Of a DNA stretch of 64,000 nucleotides, positions 15,327 through 22,833 are shown in pieces (the stretch's first letter is position 1; every line of letters begins with the position of its first letter). The notes below the pieces were generated by a model. That model ran no database searches. It saw only the letters and a program-made list of their open reading frames with translations, and had not been told where the DNA came from. This stretch comes from Pseudomonas lini (GTDB lineage: Bacteria; Pseudomonadota; Gammaproteobacteria; Pseudomonadales; Pseudomonadaceae). The stretch spans positions 496,001 to 560,000 of the forward strand of contig NZ_JYLB01000005.1 in NCBI RefSeq assembly GCF_001042905.1. The letters are read 5' to 3'. Both the position numbers and the translations under genes were made by a program.

Positions 15327-16828
15327 CAGTCGATCACCCGTCCTTTCAGTGCGAAGAGGCCTTGCGGACGTTTCTGGATGAACAGAATGATCAGCGCGAG
15401 GATCAGGATTTTGCCCAGCACCGCACCGATCTGCGGTTCGAGAATTTTGTTGGCGATGCCCAGACCGAAGGCGGCCAGCACGCTACCGGCCAATTGACCG
15501 ACACCGCCGAGTACCACCACCAGGAACGAATCGATGATGTAGCTCTGACCGAGGTCCGGGCCGACGTTGCCGATCTGGCTGAGGGCCACACCGCCGAGGC
15601 CGGCGATGCCGGAGCCGAGGCCGAAGGCGAGCATGTCGACGCGCCCGGTCGGTACGCCGCAGCAGGCGGCCATGTTGCGGTTCTGGGTGACGGCGCGCAC
15701 GTTCAAACCGAGGCGCGTCTTGTTCAGCAGCAGCCAGGTCAGCACCACCACAAACAAGGCGAACGCGATGATCACGATGCGGTTGTACGGCAGCACCAGA
15801 TTCGGCAGCACCTGAATCCCGCCCGACAACCACGCCGGGTTGGCCACTTCGACGTTCTGCGCGCCGAACACCAGGCGCACCAATTGAATCAGCATCAGGC
15901 TGATGCCCCACGTCGCCAGCAGGGTTTCCAACGGGCGACCGTAGAGGTGACGAATCACCGTGCGTTCCAGCGCCATGCCGATCCCGGCGGTGACGAAAAA
16001 CGCTACCGGTAGGGCAATCAGCGGGTAGAACTCGATGGCCTGCGGGGCGAAGCGCTGGAACATCAACTGCACCACATACGTCGAGTAAGCGCCGAGCATC
16101 AGCATTTCGCCGTGGGCCATGTTGATCACACCGAGCAGGCCGAAGGTGATTGCCAACCCGAGGGCCGCCAGCAGCAGAATCGAACCGAGGGACATGCCGC
16201 TAAAGGCCTGCCCAAGCATCTCGCCGATCAGCAGTTTGCGTTTGACCTGGGCCAGGCTGGTTTCGGCGGCGGTGCGTACATTGGCATCGGCTTCGACGCG
16301 GGGTTCAAGCAAACCTTCGAGGCGGGTGCGGGCCAATGGGTCGCCGGTTTCGCCAAGCAAGCGCACGGCGGCGAGGCGTACGGCCGGGTCGGTGTCGACC
16401 AGTTGCAGGTTGGCCAGTGCCAGGCTCAGAGCTGCGTGAACGGTTTCATCTTTTTCGCCAGCCAGTTGCTGGTCGAGGAATTTCAGCTGTGCGGGTTTTG
16501 CGCTTTTCTGCAACTGCTGCGCGGCGGCCAAGCGGATTTTGGAATCGGCGGCGAGCAATTGGTGGCTGGCCAAAGCGGTGTCGATCAGACCGCGCAGGCG
16601 GTTATTCAGGCGCAGGGTTTTCGGTTGGCCATCGACAGTCAATTCGCCTTGTTGCAGGGCGTTGATCAGTTCGATACGGACCGGATCGGGCTGCGCGGCC
16701 CAGGCTTCCAGAAGTTTTGCTTGTTGCACGGGATTGGCTGCGACGAAGTCTTCGGCGTCGCCGGCGTGGGTGGCCATCGGCAGCAAAAGTGCGATGGCGA
16801 GGATGATGCGATAAAGGGCAGTGGGCAT
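15326..16828 (-). CDS. urtB: Urea ABC transporter permease UrtB
   Basis: A 500-residue permease. A signal-like segment (residues 1-23) is followed by a roughly 180-residue periplasmic alpha-helical region with HEAT-like repeats (DPAVRLAAVRLLGETGD, DANVRTAAETSLAQV), and then the LivH-type permease with about eight membrane segments. The N-terminal extension is usual for proteobacterial UrtB. The block LGLGVINMAHGE-like (LGVINMAHGEMLMLGAY) is diagnostic. The start at 16828 gives MPTALYRIILAIALLL; longer in-frame starts run into REP sequence. It is preceded by urtA across a REP-bearing gap. Confidence 0.95.
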   Translation of the reverse strand: MPTALYRIILAIALLLPMATHAGDAEDFVAANPVQQAKLLEAWAAQPDPVRIELINALQQGELTVDGQPKTLRLNNRLRGLIDTALASHQLLAADSKIRLAAAQQLQKSAKPAQLKFLDQQLAGEKDETVHAALSLALANLQLVDTDPAVRLAAVRLLGETGDPLARTRLEGLLEPRVEADANVRTAAETSLAQVKRKLLIGEMLGQAFSGMSLGSILLLAALGLAITFGLLGVINMAHGEMLMLGAYSTYVVQLMFQRFAPQAIEFYPLIALPVAFFVTAGIGMALERTVIRHLYGRPLETLLATWGISLMLIQLVRLVFGAQNVEVANPAWLSGGIQVLPNLVLPYNRIVIIAFALFVVVLTWLLLNKTRLGLNVRAVTQNRNMAACCGVPTGRVDMLAFGLGSGIAGLGGVALSQIGNVGPDLGQSYIIDSFLVVVLGGVGQLAGSVLAAFGLGIANKILEPQIGAVLGKILILALIILFIQKRPQGLFALKGRVID

Positions 16829-16850
16829 GTCATTGGCCTTGCGCGAACAT

Positions 16851-16937
16851 TGTGGGAGCTGGCTTGCCTGCGATGGCATCACCTCGGTACATCAGATACA
16901 CCGAGTTGTCTGCATCGCAGGCAAGCCAGCTCCCACA
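16851..16937. repeat. REP palindrome pair between urtA and urtB
   Basis: 25-bp perfect arms at 16851-16875 (tgtgggagctggcttgcctg...) and 16913-16937. A smaller inverted repeat (cctcggt/accgag) lies in the loop. A near twin is at 55813. The hairpin would separate the urtA message from urtBCDE. Confidence 0.87.
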
Positions 16938-16980
16938 GGAGTTGTGTCGGGCTCGAGCTCCATGCTCAAGCCCCAATGGC

Positions 16981-18246
16981 TTAGTTGCTCTTCACCGCAT
17001 AATCCGGCTTCTTGTCGTTACCCGAGATAAACGGGCTCCACGGCTGGGCGCGGATTGGCCCCTCGGTCTGCCACACCACGTTGAACTGACCGTCGGCCTG
17101 AATCTCGCCGATCATCACCGGCTTGTGCAGGTGGTGGTTGGTCTTGTCCATGGTCAGGGTGTAGCCGGACGGCGCGGCGAAGGTCTGGCCGGCCAAGGCT
17201 TCGCGGACTTTGTTGACGTCGGTGGACTTGGCTTTCTCCGCCGCTTGCGCCCACATATGGATACCGACATAGGTAGCTTCCATCGGGTCGTTGGTCACCG
17301 CTTTGTCGGCGCCAGGCAGGTTGTGTTTCTTGGCGTAGGCTTTCCAGTCGGCGACGAATTTCTTGTTCTGCGGGTTCTCGACCGACTCGAAGTAGTTCCA
17401 CGCCGCGAGGTTGCCCACCAACGGTTTGGTGTCGATGCCGCGCAGTTCTTCTTCACCCACGGAGAACGCCACGACTGGAACGTCGGTGGCTTTCAGGCCC
17501 TGGTTGGCCAGCTCTTTATAGAACGGCACGTTGGAGTCGCCGTTGACCGTGGAGATGACCGCAGTCTTGCCACCGGCGGAGAATTTTTTGATGTTGGCCA
17601 CGATGGTTTGATAGTCGCTGTGGCCGAACGGGGTGTAGACCTCTTCGATGTCCTTGTCGGCCACACCTTTGGAGTGCAGGAACGAGCGCAGAATCTTGTT
17701 GGTGGTGCGCGGGTAAACGTAGTCGGTGCCGAGCAGGAAGTAACGCTTGGCGCTGCCGCCTTCTTCGCTCATCAGGTATTCCACCGCCGGAATCGCCTGC
17801 TGGTTAGGCGCCGCGCCGGTGTAGAACACGTTCGGCGACATCTCTTCGCCTTCGTACTGCACCGGGTAGAACAGCAGACCGTTGAGTTCTTCGAACACCG
17901 GCAGCACCGATTTACGCGACACCGAGGTCCAGCAACCGAACACCACCGCGACCTTGTCCTGAGTCAGCAACTGCCGGCCCTTTTCGGCGAACAGCGGCCA
18001 GTTCGATGCCGGGTCAACCACCACCGGTTCGAGCATCTTGCCGTTCACGCCGCCCTTGGCATTGATTTCGTCGATGGTCATCAACGCCATGTCTTTGAGC
18101 GAGGTTTCGGAGATCGCCATGGTGCCGGACAACGAATGCAGAATACCGACCTTGATGGTCTCGGCGGCCTGGACCGTCCAGGCCATGCCCATCGCGGCAA
18201 TGCTTGCCGATAGTGTGAAAGCCTTGATCAAACTGCGACGCTTCAT
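16981..18246 (-). CDS. urtA: Urea ABC transporter substrate-binding protein UrtA
   Basis: A 421-residue periplasmic urea-binding protein. The leader MKRRSLIKAFTLSASIAAMG, ending near AQA/AAE, has a twin-arginine-like RRSLIK sequence. The mature part begins ETIKVGILHSLSGTMAISETSLKD, typical of UrtA in the type 1 periplasmic-binding fold, and includes VFGCWTSVSRKSVLPVFEELNGLLFYPVQYEGEE. It is the first gene of urtABCDE. REP DNA follows on both sides. Confidence 0.97.
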   Translation of the reverse strand: MKRRSLIKAFTLSASIAAMGMAWTVQAAETIKVGILHSLSGTMAISETSLKDMALMTIDEINAKGGVNGKMLEPVVVDPASNWPLFAEKGRQLLTQDKVAVVFGCWTSVSRKSVLPVFEELNGLLFYPVQYEGEEMSPNVFYTGAAPNQQAIPAVEYLMSEEGGSAKRYFLLGTDYVYPRTTNKILRSFLHSKGVADKDIEEVYTPFGHSDYQTIVANIKKFSAGGKTAVISTVNGDSNVPFYKELANQGLKATDVPVVAFSVGEEELRGIDTKPLVGNLAAWNYFESVENPQNKKFVADWKAYAKKHNLPGADKAVTNDPMEATYVGIHMWAQAAEKAKSTDVNKVREALAGQTFAAPSGYTLTMDKTNHHLHKPVMIGEIQADGQFNVVWQTEGPIRAQPWSPFISGNDKKPDYAVKSN

Positions 18247-18467
18247 TGTGCGATCTCCATGAACGTTAAAGTTTTTTATGGTTGGCAGATGCGGACGACT
18301 GAAGGGTCTTTAGCAAGGGCTGTGCCCGGTCGGGGAAGGGCAAGGAAATGTCGTATTAGAGCGGTTGCGCGGGTTTGGCGGCGCACCATGAAAGACCGCG
18401 TTGGGCGCACTGGTGCGAAGAGGTGCGCCACATTGGGGCGCAGGCAGTGCAGACACCGCGGATCAAA
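18247..18467. other. Upstream region of urtA without a recognised gene
   Basis: Contains the promoter region expected for urtA (minus strand). I could not assign a sigma-54 or sigma-70 promoter with confidence, and no conserved reading frame was found. Confidence 0.5.
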
Positions 18468-18819
18468 TGTGGGAGCGGGCTTGCTCGCGAAAGCGGTGGG
18501 TCAGTCACGGTGATGTTGAATGTGCCGCCGCCATCGCAGGCAAGCCAGCTCCCACAAGGGGAGCGGGCATATACAAAATTTGTGTACGACACAAATCCTG
18601 TGGGAGCGGGCTTGCTCGCGAAAGCGGTGGGTCAGTCACGGTGATGTTGAATGTGCCACCGCCATCGCAGGCAAGCCAGCTCCCACAAGAGAAGCGGTCA
18701 TATACAAAATCTGTGTACGACACAAATCCTGTGGGAGCGGGCTTGCCCGCGATGGCGGTGTGTCAGTCACAGTGATGTTGGATGTGCTGCCGTCATCGCG
18801 GGCAAGCCCGCTCCCACAG
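18468..18819. repeat. REP array: about 2.7 tandem copies of a 131-bp unit
   Basis: Units begin at 18468, 18599 and 18730. Each holds a forward REP (tgtgggagcgggcttgctcg...), a spacer with gtcagtcacggtgatgttga, and an inverted REP (catcgcaggcaagccagctc...). The first two are then joined by a segment with tatacaaaat and gtgtacgaca. The period is exactly 131 bases. The third unit has diverged (cgatggcggtgtgtcagtc) and ends at the palindrome. Confidence 0.93.
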
Positions 18820-18839
18820 TATTGCGGTGTATCTGGGAG

Positions 18840-19211
18840 CTACGCCGGGTCGACGTTATCCAGCGCCCGGTTCACCGCCAGCTCCGCCAGCATGATGCTT
18901 TGTTGAATCGCCAGCGCCGAGTAGCGCTGCGGGCCGATCAGATCGTTGGCGAAATCGCTGGCCAGGACACTTGCTGTGGCCAACGATTCGTAGGCGTGGG
19001 CCAGGAGGCTTTCGGTATCCATATTCGGGGCGACGATGAACATGGTGCTGGGGCGGCGGGGTTTTTCGGTGTATTGCGCCGCGGGATCGAGGTAGTAGTC
19101 GAGGGCGCGTTTTATGGCTTCGCGGTCTTTGAGCAGGTCGTCGTGGCGAGAGGTTTCGGGATCGGGAGTGCTGGTGTCGACGGGTGGGTCGGGTACGAGT
19201 TTCTTGTTCAT
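18840..19211 (-). CDS. DUF6124 family protein
   Basis: A 123-residue protein of a Pseudomonas-typical family of unknown function. The recognisable core is REAIKRALDYYLDPAA, then RRPSTMFIVAPNMDTESLLAHAYESLATASVLASDFANDL, then YSALAIQQSIMLAELAVNRALDN. It is helix-rich with no signal peptide or membrane segment. Family members often occur in multiple copies per genome. The gene ends 20 bases from the REP array, and its 5' region carries a long nested palindrome (19293-19440). The function is unknown. Confidence 0.82.
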   Translation of the reverse strand: MNKKLVPDPPVDTSTPDPETSRHDDLLKDREAIKRALDYYLDPAAQYTEKPRRPSTMFIVAPNMDTESLLAHAYESLATASVLASDFANDLIGPQRYSALAIQQSIMLAELAVNRALDNVDPA

Positions 19212-19292
19212 AGTATTTCCAATTTTTTTTAAATGAGAGCAACCACCTGCCGTTTCTCACGCGGCGAAGAAGGGGTGGCAGCTATGTGCGGG

Positions 19293-19440
19293 GTGAGAAA
19301 CCGGTAAAAAAATAGAAAAACCCGGCCAGACCGAAGTCTGCCCACACACAGCCGCCATAACGCTTTTGCAGACAGCGATGAAGCTGGCGGCAATTATGCT
19401 GATACGAAGACTGCATGGCTATTTTTTACCGGGTTCTCAC
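19293..19440 (-). promoter_or_regulatory. Long nested palindromic leader upstream of the DUF6124 gene
   Basis: Outer inverted arms at 19293-19315 (gtgagaaaccggtaaaaaa...) and 19419-19440 (...ttaccgggttctcac) are separated by about 100 bases. Within the loop a second pair, gccgcca (19351-19357) and tggcggc (19384-19390), and a short CAGAC-TTCG-GTCTG hairpin (19327-19340) nest inside. The gtgaga/tctcac ends recur at 19253-19260. Location 80-230 bases before the start suggests a structured 5' leader RNA or a mobile palindromic element; neither is proved. Confidence 0.55.
19312..19340 (-). terminator. Terminator-like hairpin inside the DUF6124 leader
   Basis: On the minus strand a CAGAC-TTCG-GTCTG stem with a UUCG-type loop (19327-19340) is followed by GCCGGGTTTTTC. 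This is a short stem plus five T residues, as in intrinsic terminators or attenuators. The stem is only five base pairs, so it is a candidate only. Confidence 0.4.
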
Positions 19441-19580
19441 GCCCGATCACTGATGTGCAGTGACAGCCACAGACTAGAGAGCCCGCGTCCGACGAACAAC
19501 CTGAAAAACCCGTGGGAAACTTCCGTGTTTTGACACATCCGTTAAACATTCAAAAGCGGAATGCGGAGCGTCCCTGGCGG

Positions 19581-19606
19581 CGTTCCCACGCGGGAGCGTG
19601 GGAACG
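19581..19606. repeat. Short perfect palindrome (cgttcccacg / cgtgggaacg)
   Basis: A 10-bp stem at 19581-19590 and 19597-19606 with a 6-base loop, a widespread REP type in Pseudomonas, next to the minisatellite. Confidence 0.8.
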
Positions 19607-19618
19607 ATCAATCCCGCG

Positions 19619-19740
19619 TCTGCCACCGAATGCTCGTCTGCCACCGAATGCTCGTCTGCCACCGAATGCTCGTCTGCCACCGAATTCTCGTCTGACACGG
19701 AATTCTCGTCTGACACGGAATTCCGTCTGACGCGGATTAC
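19619..19740. repeat. 18-bp minisatellite, about 6.5 copies
   Basis: Four units of tctgccaccgaatgctcg (the fourth with aattctcg) start at 19619, 19637, 19655 and 19673. Two diverged units, tctgacacggaattctcg, start at 19691 and 19709, followed by a partial unit. The 18-bp period keeps a minus-strand frame open through repeated SVADEH motifs, but I see no start signal or family, so it is not called a gene. Confidence 0.9.
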
Positions 19741-19741
19741 C

Positions 19742-19835
19742 GTAGGAGCTGTCGAGTAAAACGAGGCTGCGATCTTTTGATCTTAAAAAATCAAGATCAA
19801 AAGATCGCAGCCTCGTTTCACTCGACAGCTCCTAC
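19742..19835. repeat. REP-like palindrome (gatcgcagcctcg family)
   Basis: 43-bp arms at 19742-19784 and 19793-19835, nearly perfect complements around a short A/T loop. It lies just beyond the end of the ABC permease gene and may be its transcript end. Confidence 0.87.
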
Positions 19836-19880
19836 AGTCCACAGTCCTACAGGGGCCTGTGTGCATCTGGAGAAAAGAGG

Positions 19881-20891
19881 TCAGCGGCGGCGCATCAGGC
19901 CGATGAAGAACAATCCGCCAATCGCCGCAGTGGCGACGCCGATGGGCAAGTCTTCCGGGGCGATCAGTGTGCGTGCGGCCACATCCACCCAGACGAGGAA
20001 CAAGCTGCCGAGCAGGACGCACACCGGCAGCAGTCGCCGGTGTTCAGCCCCAACCAACCGCCGCGCAATGTGCGGCACCATCAGCCCGACAAACCCGATG
20101 GACCCACTGATCGACACCAACACTCCAGTCATCAACGACGCAATCAAAAACACCCGCAACCGCACGGTGCGAGCATTCAGGCCGAGGGTCACCGCCGTCT
20201 GCTCACCCGCCATCAACGCATTCAACGGCCGAGCCATCCCCAGCAACAACACCAACCCGAGCAACACACTGGCGGCCGGCACCGCGAGCAATTCCCAGCG
20301 CGCCAATCCGAGCCCGCCGAGCATCCAGAACATCACTGCGGAACTGGCGCGGTGATCACCGAGAAACAACAGCAAATTGGCGATCGCCATCATCACGAAC
20401 GATACCGCCACGCCGCACAACAGCAGCCGATCACTGTCTAGCCGCCCATTGCGATTGGCGATCATCAGCACAATCAACATGCTCAACAACGCGCCGATAA
20501 ATGCCGCAATCGGCAAGGTCAGCAACCCGACAATCTCACCGACATGCAGCACCACGATCACCGCGCCGAGGGTCGCGCCGGAGGTCACACCGAGCAGGTG
20601 CGGATCGGCCAACGGATTGCGCGTCACCGCTTGCAGCACCGCGCCGATCAACGCCAGACCGGCGCCCACCAGCGCGCCGAGCAACATGCGCGGCACGCGG
20701 ATCAGCCAGACGATGTGTTCCTGGCCGGCAGTCCAGTCCGCAGCACCGAACCCCAAAATCTTGTGCAGCAATATTCGCCACACCACCTCCACCGGCACCC
20801 GCGCCGGGCCGAAGCCCAACGACACCACGCACGACACCAACAACAGCGCGCCGAGGGCGATCAGTAACAAGGCATAGCGACGATCAATCAT
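19881..20891 (-). CDS. FecCD-type ABC importer permease
   Basis: A 336-residue inner-membrane permease of the BtuC/FecCD family with about nine hydrophobic segments. Diagnostic blocks are RVPRMLLGALVGAGLALIGAVLQAVTRNPLADPHLLGVTSGATLGA near residues 65-110 and the C-terminal SGSIGFVGLMVPHIARRLVGAEHRRLLPV. These importers carry metal chelates, haem or cobalamin. It is the third gene of an ATPase-binding protein-permease operon; its start overlaps the binding-protein stop by four bases. Substrate unknown: the neighbours are a copper receptor on one side and, further away, cobalamin genes. Confidence 0.93.
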   Translation of the reverse strand: MIDRRYALLLIALGALLLVSCVVSLGFGPARVPVEVVWRILLHKILGFGAADWTAGQEHIVWLIRVPRMLLGALVGAGLALIGAVLQAVTRNPLADPHLLGVTSGATLGAVIVVLHVGEIVGLLTLPIAAFIGALLSMLIVLMIANRNGRLDSDRLLLCGVAVSFVMMAIANLLLFLGDHRASSAVMFWMLGGLGLARWELLAVPAASVLLGLVLLLGMARPLNALMAGEQTAVTLGLNARTVRLRVFLIASLMTGVLVSISGSIGFVGLMVPHIARRLVGAEHRRLLPVCVLLGSLFLVWVDVAARTLIAPEDLPIGVATAAIGGLFFIGLMRRR

Positions 20892-21835
20892 TCGCCGTGG
20901 AAACCCTTGGCCAGGGTTTCGACCGCCAGCACGTTGTCGATCCCGGGCGTGGCCTGCACGTACGGAATGACGATGAAGCGCTGGTTCTTGATCGCGTCCA
21001 CCGATTGCAGGGCCTGGTTGTTGAGCAGGAATTGTTCCTTCTGCGCGGCGGTGACTTCGCCGTAATCAACGATCACAATCACCTGCGGATTACGCTCGAC
21101 CACGTTCTCCCAATTCACCCGGGTCCAGCTCGCCTCGACATCGTCGAGGATGTTGCGCCCACCGGCAGCGTCGATCAGCGCTTGAGGCATGCCGAGGCGC
21201 CCGGAAGTCATGGCCCGGTCCTCACCGCTGTCGTAGAGAAATACCCGAGGTTTGTCCGTCGGCAGATCCTTGCGCACCTCGGCGACTTGCGCCTGCATCT
21301 CGGCGATCACGGCGTTGGCGCGATCCTGCACGTCGAAGATTTTCCCGAGGTTGCGCAGGTCGTTGTAGGTGTCTTCCAGGCTCGCGGGCGGGCGCTTCAT
21401 GACGAAGGCGCAGGACTCGGTGAGTTCGTAGACGTTGATGCCCAGCGGTTGCAGGGTTTGCGGCGTGAGATCACCGCCGACGCGCATGCCGTAATCCCAA
21501 CCCGCGAAGAAGAAATCGACGTTGGCGTTGAGCAGGGTTTCCACCGACGGGTACTTGGCCGCCAGCTCCGGCAAGCCGTCGAGGATGGTCTGCATCTCGG
21601 GCGTCACCGACTTCCAGCCCGTCACGCCGCTATATCCCGCCATCCTTGGTTTGAGGCCGAGGGCGAGCATCATCTGGGTCATGTTGATGTCATGGCTGAC
21701 CGCATGTTTCGGCGCTGCCTTGAAGGTGACTTCGCGGTTGCAGCTCTGGACTGTCAGCGGGTAGTGGGTGGCCTCGGCCAATGCTTGGGCACTGCCCAGC
21801 AACAGCGCGAGGCAAAGCAGGGAACGCAAAGTCAT
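20888..21835 (-). CDS. Periplasmic binding protein of a FecB/BtuF-type ABC importer
   Basis: A 315-residue protein with a signal peptide (cleavage near residue 20, AQALAEA). There is no clear lipobox, so it is probably soluble. The mature part has the cluster 8/type III binding fold: an N-lobe with HAVSHDINMTQMMLALGLKPRMAGYSG, a helical backbone, and a C-lobe with DKPRVFLYDSGEDRAMTSGR and NPQVIVIVDYGE. It delivers its ligand to the permease encoded just downstream. The stop overlaps the permease start, and its own start overlaps the ATPase stop by four bases. The ligand cannot be read from sequence. Confidence 0.9.
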   Translation of the reverse strand: MTLRSLLCLALLLGSAQALAEATHYPLTVQSCNREVTFKAAPKHAVSHDINMTQMMLALGLKPRMAGYSGVTGWKSVTPEMQTILDGLPELAAKYPSVETLLNANVDFFFAGWDYGMRVGGDLTPQTLQPLGINVYELTESCAFVMKRPPASLEDTYNDLRNLGKIFDVQDRANAVIAEMQAQVAEVRKDLPTDKPRVFLYDSGEDRAMTSGRLGMPQALIDAAGGRNILDDVEASWTRVNWENVVERNPQVIVIVDYGEVTAAQKEQFLLNNQALQSVDAIKNQRFIVIPYVQATPGIDNVLAVETLAKGFHGE

Positions 21836-22620
21836 GGTTGGGTTATCCAGGTGATTCGTGGGTAGCCGTGCAAGGGATGGTCATCGATCAAGGCGTTGAC
21901 GCCGAACACGTTGTGCAAAAGTTGTGTGGTCAGGACTTCTTTGGGTGTGCCGCTGGCCACGATGCGCCCGTGATTGATCACGTACAGCCGATCGCAGAAG
22001 GCCGCCGCCAGATTGAGGTCGTGAATGCTTGCCAGCGTGCCGATCTGCAGACGCTTGACCAGTTGCAACAGCTCCAGCTGATAGCGCGGGTCGAGGTGAT
22101 TGGTCGGCTCGTCGAGGATCAGCAATTGCGGCTGCTGGGCCAGGGCGCGGGCGAGGATCACACGCTGTTTTTCACCGCCGGAAAGGGTGGCAAAGGCGTG
22201 GTCTTCGAAGCCTTTGAGGCCGACCGATTCGAGGGCGTGGGTCGCGAGTTTTCGGTCTTCAAGGGTGTCGCCATCAAACAACCCTTTGTGCGGCGTGCGG
22301 CCCATGGCGACCACTTCTTCGACGGTCAGGCCGAAGGCGTCGGGGAATTCCTGCAACACCACGGCGATGCGTTGCGCGCACCAGCGTGAGGATTGCTTCC
22401 AGACGTTGTGGTGATCGAGTTTGACCTCACCGCTTTCCGGTTTGCTGAAACGATAGGCGCAACGTAACAGGCTGGTTTTGCCGCTGCCGTTGGGGCCGAT
22501 CAACCCGACGAACTCACCGGCGGCCACGTGCAGTGATGCATCACGCAGCTGGAACTGGTGATGGCAATGGCCGTGGCCCAGAGGTGTCCAGGCGAGGTTC
22601 GTGAGGTTCAGCGAGGTCAT
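21832..22620 (-). CDS. ATP-binding protein of a FecBCD-type ABC importer
   Basis: A 262-residue FecE/BtuD-like ATPase. Walker A is GPNGSGKTS (near residue 41), the signature is LSGGEKQRVILARALAQQ, Walker B is LLILDEPTNHLD, and the H-loop is near SIHDLNLAAAFCD. It is the first gene of the operon (ATPase, binding protein, permease), with overlapping reading frames throughout. It lies 213 bases downstream of the PepSY gene, with a REP palindrome between them, so the transcript may or may not be shared with the copper genes. Confidence 0.95.
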   Translation of the reverse strand: MTSLNLTNLAWTPLGHGHCHHQFQLRDASLHVAAGEFVGLIGPNGSGKTSLLRCAYRFSKPESGEVKLDHHNVWKQSSRWCAQRIAVVLQEFPDAFGLTVEEVVAMGRTPHKGLFDGDTLEDRKLATHALESVGLKGFEDHAFATLSGGEKQRVILARALAQQPQLLILDEPTNHLDPRYQLELLQLVKRLQIGTLASIHDLNLAAAFCDRLYVINHGRIVASGTPKEVLTTQLLHNVFGVNALIDDHPLHGYPRITWITQP

Positions 22621-22657
22621 GCATTTGCTCTGAGATATTGGGTGATGCTGATGACGC

Positions 22658-22723
22658 CATCGCGGGCAAGCCCGCTCCCACAGGGATCGCGCAAATCCTG
22701 TGGGAGCGGGCTTGCCCGCGATG
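22658..22723. repeat. REP palindrome (tgtgggagc family)
   Basis: Perfect 27-bp arms at 22658-22684 and 22697-22723 with a 12-base loop, between the PepSY gene and the ABC operon. Confidence 0.88.
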
Positions 22724-22833
22724 GGGAATTTTAATCAGAATGGCATGTTTGGGTTATACAGTAACACTAAAAAAGACCATGAGATAAGCGCGGGAAGTCT
22801 ACAGGCCTCTCTAAAACACGCATCTCACCTGCT

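Noticed and set aside
16852..18213. Long plus-strand reading frame (453 codons) opposite urtA
   Set aside because: It is antisense to a clear urtA gene, has no family motif and starts inside a REP palindrome. High GC content leaves such frames open by chance.
18468..18819. CRISPR array or insertion sequence in the 131-bp repeats
   Set aside because: The repeat includes REP palindromes and conserved linker; no transposase frame and no variable spacers.
19474..19716. 80-codon minus-strand frame made of SVADEH repeats
   Set aside because: Its content follows from the 18-bp tandem repeat; no start signal, no homologous family recognised.
19619..19740. CRISPR array
   Set aside because: The 18-bp units abut directly with no unique spacers and no cas genes nearby.
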